Shown here: positions 1 through 9,554 of the stretch, one piece after another
How the letters are laid out: each line of letters starts with the position of its first letter
How positions within the stretch are numbered: the stretch's first letter is position 1
Source: Bartonella harrusi
GTDB lineage: Bacteria > Pseudomonadota > Alphaproteobacteria > Rhizobiales > Rhizobiaceae
Assembly (NCBI RefSeq): GCF_024297065.1
Contig: NZ_CP101114.1
Coordinates: forward strand, 2,074,501-2,138,500
Direction of reading: 5' to 3'
DNA: 64,000 bases
Notes under the pieces: model-generated
Told to the model about the DNA's origin: nothing
Seen by the model: only the letters and a program-made list of their open reading frames with translations
Database searches by the model: none
Program-made: the position numbers and the translations under genes

Positions 1-1
1 A

Positions 2-685
2 GCAATTGATGCACCAGAAAGCAATGCAATTCAAAGAGCCATAAAACGCCGCAACTGGACACTTCAAACTATTTTTATCACGCATCATCATTATGACCAT
101 GTAGAAGCACTGGAAGAGTTAAAACAAATTTATAACGCTGTAGTGATTGGACCGGAAAAAGAGAAAGAAAAAATCAATCATCTTGATCAAACACTGCAAC
201 CTGATGAAATTTTTTTCTTTGGCACGTGCCCACTTTTAGCGCTTTCAACACCTGGCCATACTTTAGGTGCATTATCTTATTATTTTCCCGAAGAGGGTAT
301 TCTTTTTGCTGGAGATACGCTCTTTTCACTTGGTTGTGGACGTCTTTTTGAAGGAACACCTTCACAAATGTTGAACTCTTTAAAAAAGCTTCGTCAACTT
401 CCCGATGAAACGCTTCTCTATTGTGGCCATGAATACACCAAAACCAATGCTCTTTTCGCATTAACAATTGACCCACACAATCAAAAACTCCATCAAAGAG
501 TGGAAGAAGTTTCATTATTACGCGCAAAAAAAGCTATGACTTTACCAGTAACCCTAGGGCAAGAAAAAGCTACCAATCCCTTTCTTCGTTGGGATAGTGA
601 CATTCTGCGAAGAGAACTTGCGATGGAAAACCAAACAGACGAAGAAGTCTTTTCTGAAATCCGAAGAAGAAAGGATAATTTCTAG
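2..685 (+). CDS. gloB: Hydroxyacylglutathione hydrolase (glyoxalase II), 5' end outside the window
   Basis: Glyoxalase II hydrolyses S-D-lactoylglutathione to D-lactate and glutathione, the last step of methylglyoxal detoxification in the cytosol. The frame is open from base 2, so only the N-terminus (roughly 25-30 residues judged from the family's usual 250 or so) is missing. An internal ATG at 143 is not the true start, because the metal-binding motif THHHYDH lies upstream of it at about 86-106. Other family marks are GHTLG, FAGDTLFSLGCGRLFEG, YCGHEYT and the C-terminal NPFLR. The motif is followed by VE instead of the common GG, a mild oddity. The metal ligands visible are intact, so it is probably functional. 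Confidence 0.93.
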   Translation, partial: AIDAPESNAIQRAIKRRNWTLQTIFITHHHYDHVEALEELKQIYNAVVIGPEKEKEKINHLDQTLQPDEIFFFGTCPLLALSTPGHTLGALSYYFPEEGILFAGDTLFSLGCGRLFEGTPSQMLNSLKKLRQLPDETLLYCGHEYTKTNALFALTIDPHNQKLHQRVEEVSLLRAKKAMTLPVTLGQEKATNPFLRWDSDILRRELAMENQTDEEVFSEIRRRKDNF

Positions 686-687
686 CT

Positions 688-1160
688 ATGTTTAGATTTG
701 TATACAATTTGTTTTTCCTTTTTCTTTTTGCTTTATACACCCAAATGACAACAGTAAATGAAAAAACAACGCGTTTGATTTTCCATATGTTATAGAAAAC
801 TATACCTTAACAGAAAATTTCCTTTTAAAAATGGAAAAAATTGAAAAGGACTGTAAAAACTTACCACCAGAAAAGCCAACAACATCTCATAAGAGTTATG
901 AGAATAATCTTAAAGGTTTTATTGCTCTTATTTCTGATCAACCAAAACTTATGGCTCTTTTAAGAAAAAATAATATCACAGCAAGAGATTTCGCTCTTGG
1001 TAATTTGGCAATTCAAGCAACAGTAACAGAACTTTTAAACGAATCTTCCCCTGAAGACCTTAAAAGGGGAAATTTTTTTCTTCTCCTGAAAAAAAAATCT
1101 GTATTTTTAAGCAATCTGCAATTTGGTAAAAAAATTTATATAGAATGCTTGTTATTTTAA
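688..1160 (+). pseudogene. Frameshifted small hypothetical protein with signal-peptide-like N-terminus
   Basis: An ATG at 688, two bases after the gloB stop, opens a frame with a hydrophobic N-terminus (MFRFVYNLFFLFLFALYTQM) that stops at about 795. The longer frame 831-1160 (MEKIEKDCKNLPPEKP...) is open upstream only back to a stop at 759. Moving between the two frames inside the six-A run at 761-766 would join them into one secreted protein of roughly 155 residues. The 3' end also looks disturbed: it runs through several T and A homopolymers and ends in low-complexity LLLKKKSVF. No domain is recognised. It is either a pseudogene decaying at homopolymers or a gene expressed as a shorter product from 831. 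Confidence 0.5.
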
Positions 1161-1193
1161 AAGGGAGTTGTAAATAGCTTATCTCTTTTAAAA
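1155..1193. terminator. Possible bidirectional terminator between hypothetical gene and parB
   Basis: TTTTAAAAGGGA at about 1155-1166 can pair with TCTCTTTTAAAA at 1182-1193 (one G-U pair) around a 15-base loop. The A/T-rich arms give U-runs on both strands, which suits convergent genes ending on either side. It overlaps the end of the upstream frame. Confidence 0.4.
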
Positions 1194-1201
1194 AAATGAA
1201 T

Positions 1202-2107
1202 TTAACTTTGCAAACGTCGACAAATATCATCCAATTGCTCTAAAGAAGAATAATGTATTTTTAGATCACCACCTTTTTTACCGTGCCGGATAATGACTTT
1301 CATTCCAATAACATCTGCAAGTAATTTTTCTAAAGATTTTGTTTCTGTATCTTTTTCCACGACAGTTCTTTTTTTAACTTTAGGATTTGCCTGTTCATAG
1401 GCAAGTATTTCCGTTTGACGTACAGAGAGCCCTTCACAAATAATTTTTTCAGCCAAATCTTGCGGATTATCGACAGTGATAAGACAACGTGCATGACCTG
1501 CTGAAAGTTGCCCATCCGTCAAAAATTGTTGCACTTTTTGTGGAAGTTTTAATAAACGAAGCGTATTCGCAACATGGCTCCGGCTTTTTCCAATAACTTG
1601 TGCCAAATCAGCTTGCGTATATCCATGTTCATTGAGTAAAATTTCATACCCCATTGCCTCTTCAATAGGATTAAGGTCGGCACGTTGAACATTTTCAATA
1701 ATTGCCAATTCCAAAGCTGTCTTATCATCTACATCGCGAACAATGACTGGTAATTTACTTAAATTGGCTCGTTGTGCCGCCCGCCACCGTCTTTCGCCAG
1801 CAATCAACTCAAACCGGTGAGGATTGTCACGAGAGGGTCTTACAATAACAGGTTGAACAACACCGTGTTGGCGAATTGATTGCGCTAAATTATCGAGTTC
1901 CGAATCGGTAAAATGACGTCGTGGATTATGTGGATTGCACGAAATAGATTCAAGTGGAACAAATCGTTCAGAAACAGAGGATACTGTAGTGGACTCTGTA
2001 AATTTGTCAGTATTTGATGAACGTGTAAAATCATTGTTTAAACTGATATCCCCAATTAATGCCGCTAATCCACGGCCCAGTCTTTTTTTTGATTGATCAT
2101 CATTCAT
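1202..2107 (-). CDS. parB: Chromosome-partitioning protein ParB
   Basis: ParB is the DNA-binding, CTP-dependent clamp that loads at parS and spreads to organise the origin for ParA-driven segregation. The 301-residue protein starts with the typical MNDDQSKKRLGRGLAALIGD. It carries the ParB/Srx box NPHNPRRHF, the CTP-binding GERRWRAAQ motif, the ENVQRADLNPIEEA segment, a helix-turn-helix around YTQADLAQVIGKSRSHVANTLRLL, and a C-terminal dimerisation region. It lies 42 bases downstream of parA on the same strand. Its targets are probably the GTTTCACGTGAAAC palindromes at 3534 and 5501, within 4 kb. Length and motifs are complete. Confidence 0.97.
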   Translation of the reverse strand: MNDDQSKKRLGRGLAALIGDISLNNDFTRSSNTDKFTESTTVSSVSERFVPLESISCNPHNPRRHFTDSELDNLAQSIRQHGVVQPVIVRPSRDNPHRFELIAGERRWRAAQRANLSKLPVIVRDVDDKTALELAIIENVQRADLNPIEEAMGYEILLNEHGYTQADLAQVIGKSRSHVANTLRLLKLPQKVQQFLTDGQLSAGHARCLITVDNPQDLAEKIICEGLSVRQTEILAYEQANPKVKKRTVVEKDTETKSLEKLLADVIGMKVIIRHGKKGGDLKIHYSSLEQLDDICRRLQS

Positions 2108-2149
2108 AGTTTTTCTCTTTGCGTTTTCTTATAAAAATTATTTATATTT

Positions 2150-2947
2150 TTAAGCAGCGGCATGTGCTTGTTTTTCGCGTTGAATGACTTCCGAAGCGAG
2201 ACGCAAGTAAGCCTGACTGCCAGCGCATGTTAAATCGTAAAGCAACACTGGTTTACCAAAAGAAGGCGCTTCTGATACTCGCACATTTCGTGGAATGACG
2301 GTGCGATAAACTTTATCTCCCATAAAAGAGCGCACATCTTGAACAACTTGATTCGAAAGATTATTACGTCCATCATACATTGTTAGGACAATACCCTGAA
2401 TTTCTAGAGACGGATTAAGAATAGATCGCACCTGTTTTACTGTTTCAAGTAATTGGCTTAATCCTTCAAGTGCTAAAAATTCGCACTGCATAGGCACTAA
2501 AACAGAATCAGCAGCTCCCATAGCATTAAGTGTGAGAAGATTAAGAGACGGAGGACAATCAATGAGAATATAACTGTATTTTTTTTCCATCTTTGGATCA
2601 TCACAGAGAGCTTTACGTAATCGTTGTATACGATCTTGTGAGGAAGCAATTTCCATTTCTACACCCAAAAGATCAAGTGTAGAGGGAACAATATGAAGAT
2701 TTGGAACAGCTGTTTCCAAAGCTGCTTGTGTGACTGAGATTCCTGAAATAAGCACATCATAAGAAGATAAAGGACGGCTATTACGATCAATTCCTAATCC
2801 TGTACTTGCATTCCCTTGCGGATCAATATCCATAATGAGAACATTTTCGCCAATCGCTGCCAAAGCTGTTGCAAGGTTAATTGCAGTGGTTGTTTTTCCG
2901 ACTCCACCCTTTTGGTTTGCAATAGCGATGATCCGTGTTTCGCTCAT
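2150..2947 (-). CDS. parA: Chromosome-partitioning ATPase ParA
   Basis: ParA is a Walker-type ATPase that binds DNA non-specifically and moves ParB-parS complexes toward the new pole. The 265-residue protein has the deviant Walker A KGGVGKTTT at about residues 14-22, the A' segment DIDPQGNASTGLG and Walker B YILIDCPPSL. There is no N-terminal HTH, so it is the chromosomal (Soj-like) type rather than a plasmid ParA. It is followed by parB and preceded by rsmG with only 6 bases between, so rsmG-parA-parB is likely one transcript. Confidence 0.97.
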   Translation of the reverse strand: MSETRIIAIANQKGGVGKTTTAINLATALAAIGENVLIMDIDPQGNASTGLGIDRNSRPLSSYDVLISGISVTQAALETAVPNLHIVPSTLDLLGVEMEIASSQDRIQRLRKALCDDPKMEKKYSYILIDCPPSLNLLTLNAMGAADSVLVPMQCEFLALEGLSQLLETVKQVRSILNPSLEIQGIVLTMYDGRNNLSNQVVQDVRSFMGDKVYRTVIPRNVRVSEAPSFGKPVLLYDLTCAGSQAYLRLASEVIQREKQAHAAA

Positions 2948-2953
2948 TTTGCT

Positions 2954-3601
2954 TTACCCTCTATATGATCGAACATGAGAAATTTCTAAAATAACAGAAT
3001 TTTCATCAATTTTACTTTTATGTTTTAGCAGATCAAACTGCCAATTGGCAGAGGCATTTTTTATTTCTGTAGCGTAATCCCGACCTTTTTGCAAAAGAGC
3101 TATTGTTTTTTTTGTTAATAGCGGAAAAATAAGCTGTAAGAGAATATCAAGAGAGGCTAATCCTCGCGCTGTTATAATCTCTGGCATATTTATTTTTTTA
3201 TATATATCTTCAATTCTACAGTGATAAACTTTTGCTGGAAGATTAAGTTGAGCAATAACTGTTCGCAAAAAAGCGACTTTTTTTCCATTGCTCTCAACAA
3301 GATCAATATGCCCTATTTTTTTTTCTTTCAAAAAAATAGCAATAACGATTGCGGGAAATCCACCACCTGATCCAAGATCACACCAATGCAAAAAATCACT
3401 GTATAGGGGGTAAATTTGCGCACAATCCAAGATATGGCGTGTCCATAGAACTGGTATTGTCGCATGAGATACGAGATTAATATGCGAATTCCACTGCGTT
3501 ATTAATTTTTCAAATTGTATTAAATTTTCCATCGTTTCACGTGAAACAGAAGGAACAATATTTAAGAGCGCTTGATATTTTTGTTCTGTAGAGACATCCA
3601 T
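2954..3601 (-). CDS. rsmG: 16S rRNA (guanine527-N7)-methyltransferase RsmG
   Basis: RsmG (GidB) uses SAM to methylate N7 of G527 in 16S rRNA. The SAM-binding motif DLGSGGGFP lies at about residues 75-83, followed by an acidic loop (DLVESNGKKVAFLR) and the ARGLASL segment. At 215 residues it has the family's usual length. Its start overlaps the mnmG stop as TAATG, which suggests translational coupling. Codons 19-23 (VSRET) encode a full 14-base parS palindrome, so the gene also carries a segregation site. Confidence 0.96.
   Translation of the reverse strand: MDVSTEQKYQALLNIVPSVSRETMENLIQFEKLITQWNSHINLVSHATIPVLWTRHILDCAQIYPLYSDFLHWCDLGSGGGFPAIVIAIFLKEKKIGHIDLVESNGKKVAFLRTVIAQLNLPAKVYHCRIEDIYKKINMPEIITARGLASLDILLQLIFPLLTKKTIALLQKGRDYATEIKNASANWQFDLLKHKSKIDENSVILEISHVRSYRG
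3534..3547. promoter_or_regulatory. parS: parS site within rsmG
   Basis: The perfect 14-base palindrome GTTTCACGTGAAAC matches the core of the widely conserved chromosomal parS. It is read as Val-Ser-Arg-Glu-Thr codons 19-23 of rsmG and is 600 bases from parA. ParB is expected to bind and load here. Confidence 0.85.
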
Positions 3602-5469
3602 TAAGCTGATTTAGCCTTTTCTCGTCGTTGGCGTTGAATATAGGTAATAATAAGGGATAATGCTGCTGGCGTCATTCCATCAATTTTTTGAGCATCTGCA
3701 ATTGAACGCGGTGAGAGTTGTTGAATTTTTGTCTTCAATTCATTTGACAGACCTGAAATTGATTGAATATCAAGAGAAGAGGGTATTTCTAGACGTTCAT
3801 CACGCTGAAGAGAAGCTATATCTTGCGCTTGTCTCTCTAAATAAACTGCATATTGTGCTTCAATTTCTAAGGCTTCAACAGTTTTAGAGTCAATTGCTTG
3901 TAATTGTGGCCAAAATTGTGAAAGACGCTCTATGGTTATATGAGGATAAGCAAGGAAATCATAAGCCGAACGCCGAACGCCATCTTGATTAACTTGTAAT
4001 CCATAAGCAGAAGCTTCGTTAGGAGTTAGAAAAAGCGCCTGACATATTGATCGTGCTTGTTCAAGACGCTGTTGCTTTTGTTTATAACAATCCCAACGGA
4101 CTTTACTCACAATACCCCATTGTTGTGCTAAAGGTGTTAATCTAACATCAGCATTATCAGATCGCAAAGACAAACGAAACTCAGCACGTGATGTGAACAT
4201 TCGATAAGGTTCACAAACGCCACGTGAAACTAAATCATCTACCATAACACCAATATAAGCTGTAGAACGACTTATAAATATTTCCTCTAATTTACCAACC
4301 TTACGTGCGGCATTTAATCCAGCTAAAAGACCTTGTGCTGCTGCTTCTTCATATCCTGTTGTACCATTAATTTGACCAGCTAAAAATAATCCTGGTAAAG
4401 AGCGCAACTCTAATGTTTTATTTAATTGTTGTGGATTAACAAAATCATATTCAATAGCATAACCGGGTTGTATAATCTCAGCATTTTCCAAACCTTCAAT
4501 AGTCCTCAAAAAAGAAATTTGTACCTCTTCAGGAAGAGAGGTAGAAAGACCATTTGGATAAACAGTATCATCATCCAATCCTTCAGGTTCCAAGAAGATT
4601 TGATGTCCATCACGTTCTCCAAATTTAACAATTTTATCTTCAACAGAAGGACAATAACGTGGTCCTACCCCTTCAATATTCCCAGAATATAAAGCAGATC
4701 GATGAATATTTTCACAAATAATTTTATGTGTTTGCGTATTTGTACGTGTTATTGCACATTCAATTTGTGGTTGTTCAATTTTTTCTGTTAAAAGAGAAAA
4801 GGGAACTGGATCTTCATCAGCTTGCTGTTTTTGAAGAGACTCCCAATCAATTGTTTTTTTATTAAGACGTGCAGGTGTTCCTGTTTTTAATCTTCCAAGA
4901 TTTATATTATAACTTTTTAAACGTTCAGCAAGTTGTACACTTGACTTATCCCCCATACGACCAGCAGCCCATGTTTTATCCCCAATATGAATAAAACCAT
5001 TTAAAAACGTACCTGTTGTTAAAACAACAGCACCAGAAAGAAATATTCCTTGATTTTTTAAAACAACACCTGAAACACTATCATCTTTAATAATCAGATC
5101 AACAACTTCATCTTCAACGAGAACGAGATTATCTTGTTCTTGCAAAAATTTCTGTATTGCTTTTTTATAGAGTTTTCTATCGGCCTGTGTACGAGGTCCT
5201 CTTACTGCTGGTCCTTTACGTCGATTAAGAAGTCTAAATTGAATTCCAGCAGCATCTGCTACTTTCCCCATGAGACCATCCAATGCATCAATTTCACGAA
5301 CAAGATGCCCTTTTCCAAGCCCACCAATAGCAGGATTACATGACATTGTTCCTATTGCTGATATTTTATGAGTAATAAGAGCTGTCCGTGCACCAACACG
5401 CGCTGAAGCTGAAGCCGCTTCACAGCCTGCATGACCACCTCCAACAACAATAACATCATAAAATTGCAT
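3601..5469 (-). CDS. mnmG: tRNA uridine-5-carboxymethylaminomethyl modification enzyme MnmG
   Basis: MnmG (GidA) is the FAD-dependent partner of MnmE that builds the cmnm5 group on wobble U34 of several tRNAs. The 622-residue protein begins with a Rossmann FAD motif ([12 protein letters not shown], about residues 8-19). It then has the family signatures [21 protein letters not shown] and [38 protein letters not shown], and the C-terminal helical domain. MnmE is encoded just upstream on the same strand, separated by 109 bases that contain a parS palindrome and a degenerate copy. It is complete. Confidence 0.97.
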   Translation of the reverse strand: MQFYDVIVVGGGHAGCEAASASARVGARTALITHKISAIGTMSCNPAIGGLGKGHLVREIDALDGLMGKVADAAGIQFRLLNRRKGPAVRGPRTQADRKLYKKAIQKFLQEQDNLVLVEDEVVDLIIKDDSVSGVVLKNQGIFLSGAVVLTTGTFLNGFIHIGDKTWAAGRMGDKSSVQLAERLKSYNINLGRLKTGTPARLNKKTIDWESLQKQQADEDPVPFSLLTEKIEQPQIECAITRTNTQTHKIICENIHRSALYSGNIEGVGPRYCPSVEDKIVKFGERDGHQIFLEPEGLDDDTVYPNGLSTSLPEEVQISFLRTIEGLENAEIIQPGYAIEYDFVNPQQLNKTLELRSLPGLFLAGQINGTTGYEEAAAQGLLAGLNAARKVGKLEEIFISRSTAYIGVMVDDLVSRGVCEPYRMFTSRAEFRLSLRSDNADVRLTPLAQQWGIVSKVRWDCYKQKQQRLEQARSICQALFLTPNEASAYGLQVNQDGVRRSAYDFLAYPHITIERLSQFWPQLQAIDSKTVEALEIEAQYAVYLERQAQDIASLQRDERLEIPSSLDIQSISGLSNELKTKIQQLSPRSIADAQKIDGMTPAALSLIITYIQRQRREKAKSA

Positions 5470-5500
5470 CAGAATTCATTCCATAAATAACCATTTCAAA

Positions 5501-5514
5501 GTTTCACGTGAAAC
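5501..5514. promoter_or_regulatory. parS: parS site in mnmE-mnmG spacer
   Basis: A second perfect GTTTCACGTGAAAC palindrome, in the 109-base spacer upstream of mnmG. Because it is non-coding here, the match is not explained by protein constraint. Confidence 0.85.
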
Positions 5515-5562
5515 AAGGTATAAAATACATAATCTTTAAAATGTGTCTATTAAAATAATCAA

Positions 5563-5578
5563 TGTTTCACGTGAATCA
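5563..5578. promoter_or_regulatory. Degenerate parS-like site
   Basis: TGTTTCACGTGAATCA differs from the extended parS consensus only by disturbance of the right arm (GAATCA instead of GAAACA). It is 48 bases from the perfect copy at 5501 and directly abuts the mnmE stop codon. It may be a weaker ParB site. Confidence 0.5.
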
Positions 5579-6886
5579 TTATTTACCAACACAAAATTCT
5601 GAAAAAATAATATCAAGCAAATCTTCAACATCTATATCGCCAGTAATTTTTCCAAGAAAATCACTCGCACGACGAAGATGTTCAGCACGTAAACTTAAAT
5701 CAAGAAAAGTATAATTCACAGAAGCCTCAATTTCTTTAACAGCCTCTTTTAATAATTGAAGTTGTCTTTTACGTGCAGGAACAAGATTTCCAATTTCAGA
5801 AGCACGACGTGAACAAAATGATTCCAATTCCTTAATAAAACCGTCAAAATTTAAACCAGTTAATGCAGAAAATCTTATAGAAAAAAGCTTTTCATCTTCT
5901 TCATAAAGGTCAAGCTTATTACCAACACACCATATTTCAGCTGATGTTTCTGGTAAATTAACTTCTTTTGAATTACCTATATCATAAACTAAAACAACCA
6001 AATCAGCATCCCTAATATGCCGCTTAGCAACTTCTATTCCTAATTTTTCTATTTTATTTTCTGTTTCTCTTAAACCCGCAGTATCAGTTAAAAAAACAGG
6101 TAAACCACCAAGAATAAGTCTCATTTCTAAAGCATCACGTGTCGTTCCTGCTTCTTCTGTCACTATAGAAACAGATCTCCCAGCTAAACGATTCATAATA
6201 CTTGATTTTCCAGAATTTGGAGCACCAGCAATAACAATTTTTAACCCATCACGCAAAACACTTGCACGCTCCCCATCATCAATATGCTCTCGAAGAGAAG
6301 CACAAAGATGTTCCATATCTTTCCAAATTCTATCAGATATAGCATTAGGAATATCAGCCTCATCAACAAAATCAAGTTCTGCTTCAATAAAAGCACGTGC
6401 TTTCATAAGTTTATGACGCCAATCACGATAAAGCGCTGTTAAACACCCACTTGTCCCCATAATAGCTAAACGTCGCTGACTTTCCGTTTCTGCCTCTATT
6501 AAATCAGCAAGCCCCTCTGCTTGAACAAGATCTAATTTTCCCTCCATAAAGGCACGACGTGAAAACTCACCCGCTTCAGCAAGACGACATCCAGAAAATG
6601 TAGATAATTCATCAAGAAAACGACTAACAACAGCCTTTCCTCCATGTAAATGAAACTCTGCACAATCCTCTCCCGTAAAACTATGAGGAGCAGGAAAAAA
6701 AACAGTCAAAGCAGAATCTAAAAAACTCCCATCACGAGCAATAAGATTTCCGTAATGCATAAACCGCGCTTTAGGTAAATAACCACAAAGCGTCTTAACA
6801 ATATTCACAACATGAGGACCAGAAAGCCGGATGACTGCAACCCCTGAAGGCAACAATCCACTCGAAACAGCAAAGATTGTATCCAC
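5579..6886 (-). CDS. mnmE: tRNA modification GTPase MnmE
   Basis: MnmE (TrmE) is a dimeric GTPase that works with MnmG to modify tRNA wobble uridines. The N-terminal tetrahydrofolate-binding domain (DTIFAVSSG...LHGG at residues 81-83) is followed by helices. An inserted G domain has the P-loop GAPNSGKSS (about 221-229), GTTRD (247-251), DTAG (268-271) and NKLD. The C-terminus ends CVGK, matching the family's CxGK catalytic tail. At 435 residues it is slightly shorter than E. coli MnmE (454). It sits 29 bases downstream of rho. Confidence 0.96.
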   Translation of the reverse strand: MDTIFAVSSGLLPSGVAVIRLSGPHVVNIVKTLCGYLPKARFMHYGNLIARDGSFLDSALTVFFPAPHSFTGEDCAEFHLHGGKAVVSRFLDELSTFSGCRLAEAGEFSRRAFMEGKLDLVQAEGLADLIEAETESQRRLAIMGTSGCLTALYRDWRHKLMKARAFIEAELDFVDEADIPNAISDRIWKDMEHLCASLREHIDDGERASVLRDGLKIVIAGAPNSGKSSIMNRLAGRSVSIVTEEAGTTRDALEMRLILGGLPVFLTDTAGLRETENKIEKLGIEVAKRHIRDADLVVLVYDIGNSKEVNLPETSAEIWCVGNKLDLYEEDEKLFSIRFSALTGLNFDGFIKELESFCSRRASEIGNLVPARKRQLQLLKEAVKEIEASVNYTFLDLSLRAEHLRRASDFLGKITGDIDVEDLLDIIFSEFCVGK

Positions 6887-6915
6887 AGGTTATATCCTAA
6901 AAAAACTTAATATTT

Positions 6916-8181
6916 CTATGTATTCATTGAGTCAAAAAATTCACTATTGTTTTTTGTTTGTTTTAATTTATCGATTAAGAATTCAATCGCATCAGTTACA
7001 TTCATGGGTGTTAAAATACGACGAAGTACGAAAATCTTATGTAAATCTTGTCGTGCAACTAAAAGCTCTTCCTTACGTGTTCCAGATTTTAAAATATCCA
7101 TAGCTGGGAAAATACGCTTATCAGCAACTTTACGATCAAGAACAATTTCTGAATTACCTGTTCCTTTAAATTCTTCAAAAATAACCTCATCCATACGACT
7201 ACCAGTGTCAATCAAAGCTGTAGCAATAATGGTTAAAGATCCACCTTCTTCAATATTACGTGCAGCACCAAAAAAACGTTTAGGACGCTGTAGCGCATTT
7301 GCATCCACACCACCTGTCAAAACTTTACCTGATGAAGGAACAACCGTATTATAGGCACGTCCAAGGCGTGTGATAGAATCGAGAAGAATAACAACATCAC
7401 GTCCATATTCAACAAGACGTTTTGCTTTTTCAATAACCATCTCAGCCACTTGAACATGACGTATTGCTGGTTCGTCAAAAGTAGAAGAAACAACTTCCCC
7501 TTTTACAGAACGCTGCATATCAGTAACTTCTTCTGGTCGTTCATCAATTAAAAGAACAATAAGATAACATTCAGGATGATTAGTTGTGATAGAATGAGCA
7601 ATATTTTGAAGTAAAACCGTTTTTCCTGTTCGAGGAGGAGCAACAATTAATCCTCTCTGTCCCTTTCCTAATGGAGATATTAAATCAATTACCCGTGATG
7701 ACATATCCTTTTCTGTAGGATTTTGTATCTCCATCTGAAAACGTTCGTTTGAATAAAGAGGTGTAAGATTATCAAAATGAATTTTATAACGAATTTTTTC
7801 AGGATCTTCAAAATTGATTGTATTAATTTTAAGAAGGGCAAAATAACGTTCACCTTCTTTTGGGCTCCGTATAGGACCTTCAATCGTATCACCTGTTTTT
7901 AAAGAAAAAGACTGAATTTGCGCAGGAGAAAGGTAAATATCATCAGGTCCTGGAAGATAATTGGCATCAGCAGATCGCAAAAAACCAAATCCATCTTGTA
8001 GAACTTCAACAACTCCCTCTCCAATAATTTCTACATCTTGTGAAGCAAGTTTTTTCAAAATAGCGAACATTAATTCTTGTTTGCGCATCAAGGAAGCATT
8101 TTCAACTTCCAATGTTTCAGCAAAAGAAACAAGTTCAACGGGATTTTTACTTTTAAGTTCTTGTAGTTTCATTTCTTGCAT
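6916..8181 (-). CDS. rho: Transcription termination factor Rho
   Basis: Rho is the hexameric RNA helicase that ends transcription at factor-dependent terminators. The 421-residue protein has the N-terminal Rho domain, the cold-shock RNA-binding fold ([26 protein letters not shown], about 60-85), Walker A APPRTGKT at 181-188, and the region [16 protein letters not shown] with Walker B and the Q-loop. The start is ATG 8181, with an alternative ATG at 8172. In many alphaproteobacteria hemE/hemH lie between rho and oriC. Here rho directly faces the AT-rich gap, as expected for a lineage that has lost heme synthesis. Confidence 0.97.
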   Translation of the reverse strand: MQEMKLQELKSKNPVELVSFAETLEVENASLMRKQELMFAILKKLASQDVEIIGEGVVEVLQDGFGFLRSADANYLPGPDDIYLSPAQIQSFSLKTGDTIEGPIRSPKEGERYFALLKINTINFEDPEKIRYKIHFDNLTPLYSNERFQMEIQNPTEKDMSSRVIDLISPLGKGQRGLIVAPPRTGKTVLLQNIAHSITTNHPECYLIVLLIDERPEEVTDMQRSVKGEVVSSTFDEPAIRHVQVAEMVIEKAKRLVEYGRDVVILLDSITRLGRAYNTVVPSSGKVLTGGVDANALQRPKRFFGAARNIEEGGSLTIIATALIDTGSRMDEVIFEEFKGTGNSEIVLDRKVADKRIFPAMDILKSGTRKEELLVARQDLHKIFVLRRILTPMNVTDAIEFLIDKLKQTKNNSEFFDSMNT

Positions 8182-8723
8182 GAAATACGCTCTTTAAATG
8201 ATGGGAGAATTGTCCTTAGAATAAAAATGAAAAATTATTATAAGAAAAGAAAGTTTTACACTCAATTTTTGTGATCTGCAAGTATCATTTACATGAATTA
8301 TTGTAGTAGTATATTAACTAAATTTATATCATTAAAAATTAAAATATTACTTAATAAAAACCACATTTAAAATTAATTCTCATAAGAAATATAGAATAAT
8401 TCTATATCATTAAAAATTATTTTTCCATATTTTTTATAAAAAATTATAGATTATTAAAGAGGATTTTTATTATTTATATATGTGTTTAACGGGAATTATT
8501 ATTTATAATTTTTTATCCTCATTTTTATACACAAATATAAAAGAAAAAAAACAGTCATAACATAATCTTAAAGGATTTATCCCCGTTGTTTTCACATAAG
8601 AGGAAATTAAATTATCACAACTACTCAGTTTGTGCATAAAAAGAGAAGTTTTTCGTTAAATTTTAGTTTTATAAAAATGAGCGATTATATATACACATCT
8701 ATTAACAAGGAGTTAATTTTTTT
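8182..8723. other. oriC: Probable chromosomal replication origin (oriC)
   Basis: This 542-base non-coding gap separates rho (minus) from ppsR (plus). In Caulobacter and rhizobia oriC lies beside the same ppsR-type (RP001-like) gene. It is extremely AT-rich: bases 8341-8400 hold 8 G/C and 8401-8460 hold 6. Two nonamers fit the DnaA box TTATNCACA exactly: TTATACACA at 8525-8533 and, on the minus strand, TTATGCACA at 8631-8639. Near matches are TTATCCTCA (8513-8521), TTAAACACA on the minus strand (8481-8489) and TTATCCCCG (8577-8585). A 17-base direct repeat (TATATCATTAAAAATTA) at 8325 and 8403 lies in the AT-rich part and could mark the unwinding element. No tool-based GC skew was available. 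Confidence 0.72.
8325..8419. repeat. 17-base direct repeat in the origin region
   Basis: TATATCATTAAAAATTA occurs at 8325-8341 and again at 8403-8419, 78 bases apart, within the most AT-rich stretch. It may be part of the DNA-unwinding element. Low complexity makes chance partly possible. Confidence 0.6.
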
Positions 8724-9548
8724 GTGACAAAAGAAAAAAAATTCTTTCATTTACACATGCTTTCTGATGCAACAGGGGAAACATTAATCTCTGTTGGAAG
8801 GGCGGTTGCATCACAATACACGATGTGTCATGCTGCAGAGCATATCTATCCTATGATTCGTAATGAAGCACAGTTACAAAGGGCTCTTGATGAGATACAA
8901 CAAGAGCCAGGTATTGTTCTTTACACAATTATTGATAAAAAAATTAAATTGTTTCTTAGAAGAAGATGTGAACAAATAAAAATTCCCTGTATTGACATAT
9001 TACATCCTGTTCTCGATGCTTTTCAGTCTTATCTTGGAATGCCAACAAATTTACGCGCGAGTGCACAGCATGATCTCAATGCAGATTACTTTCGTCGTAT
9101 TGATGCATTGGATTTTACAATAGAGCATGATGATGGACAATCTTCTAGTGATTTATCAGGTGCAGATGTGATACTTGTAGGAATTTCAAGAACCTCTAAA
9201 ACACCGACCAGTATTTATTTAGCAAATCGTGGAATTAAAACAGCGAACATTCCTCTTATTCCAGGGATTGATTTACCAGAAGCCATTTTAGAAGCAAAAA
9301 ATGCTTTAGTTATTGGTTTAATTGCTTCAGCTGAAAGAATCTCACATATTCGTAAAAATCGAGATTTGGGAGAGTGTTCTACTATTGAAAGTTACACGGA
9401 TAGAATTAGCATAGCTGAAGAATTAACCTATGCAAAACGCATTTGTGAACGTTTTGGTTGGCCAATTATTGATGTTACGAGACGCTCTATTGAAGAAACA
9501 GCTGCTGCTATATTTGAACTTTTGTCACGATTCCGTGAAGGAAAATGA
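8724..9548 (+). CDS. ppsR: Pyruvate, phosphate dikinase regulatory protein (DUF299)
   Basis: This family is a bifunctional kinase/pyrophosphorylase that inactivates pyruvate, phosphate dikinase (or PEP synthase) by ADP-dependent phosphorylation and reactivates it by phosphorolysis. The 274-residue protein has the family P-loop GISRTSKT at about 153-160 and the N-terminal HMLSDATGETL. The start is GTG at 8724, with AAGGAG at 8707-8712 as ribosome binding site. It is the first gene of a rightward cluster ppsR-maf-aroE-coaE-dnaQ with tiny gaps. Its homologue (RP001-like) borders the origin in several alphaproteobacteria. Confidence 0.93.
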   Translation: MTKEKKFFHLHMLSDATGETLISVGRAVASQYTMCHAAEHIYPMIRNEAQLQRALDEIQQEPGIVLYTIIDKKIKLFLRRRCEQIKIPCIDILHPVLDAFQSYLGMPTNLRASAQHDLNADYFRRIDALDFTIEHDDGQSSSDLSGADVILVGISRTSKTPTSIYLANRGIKTANIPLIPGIDLPEAILEAKNALVIGLIASAERISHIRKNRDLGECSTIESYTDRISIAEELTYAKRICERFGWPIIDVTRRSIEETAAAIFELLSRFREGK

Positions 9549-9554
9549 GAAAAA

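Noticed and set aside
8339..8354. CtrA-like TTAA...TTAA pair in the origin
   Set aside because: The spacer is 8 bases rather than the required 7, and TTAA is expected by chance in such AT-rich DNA.
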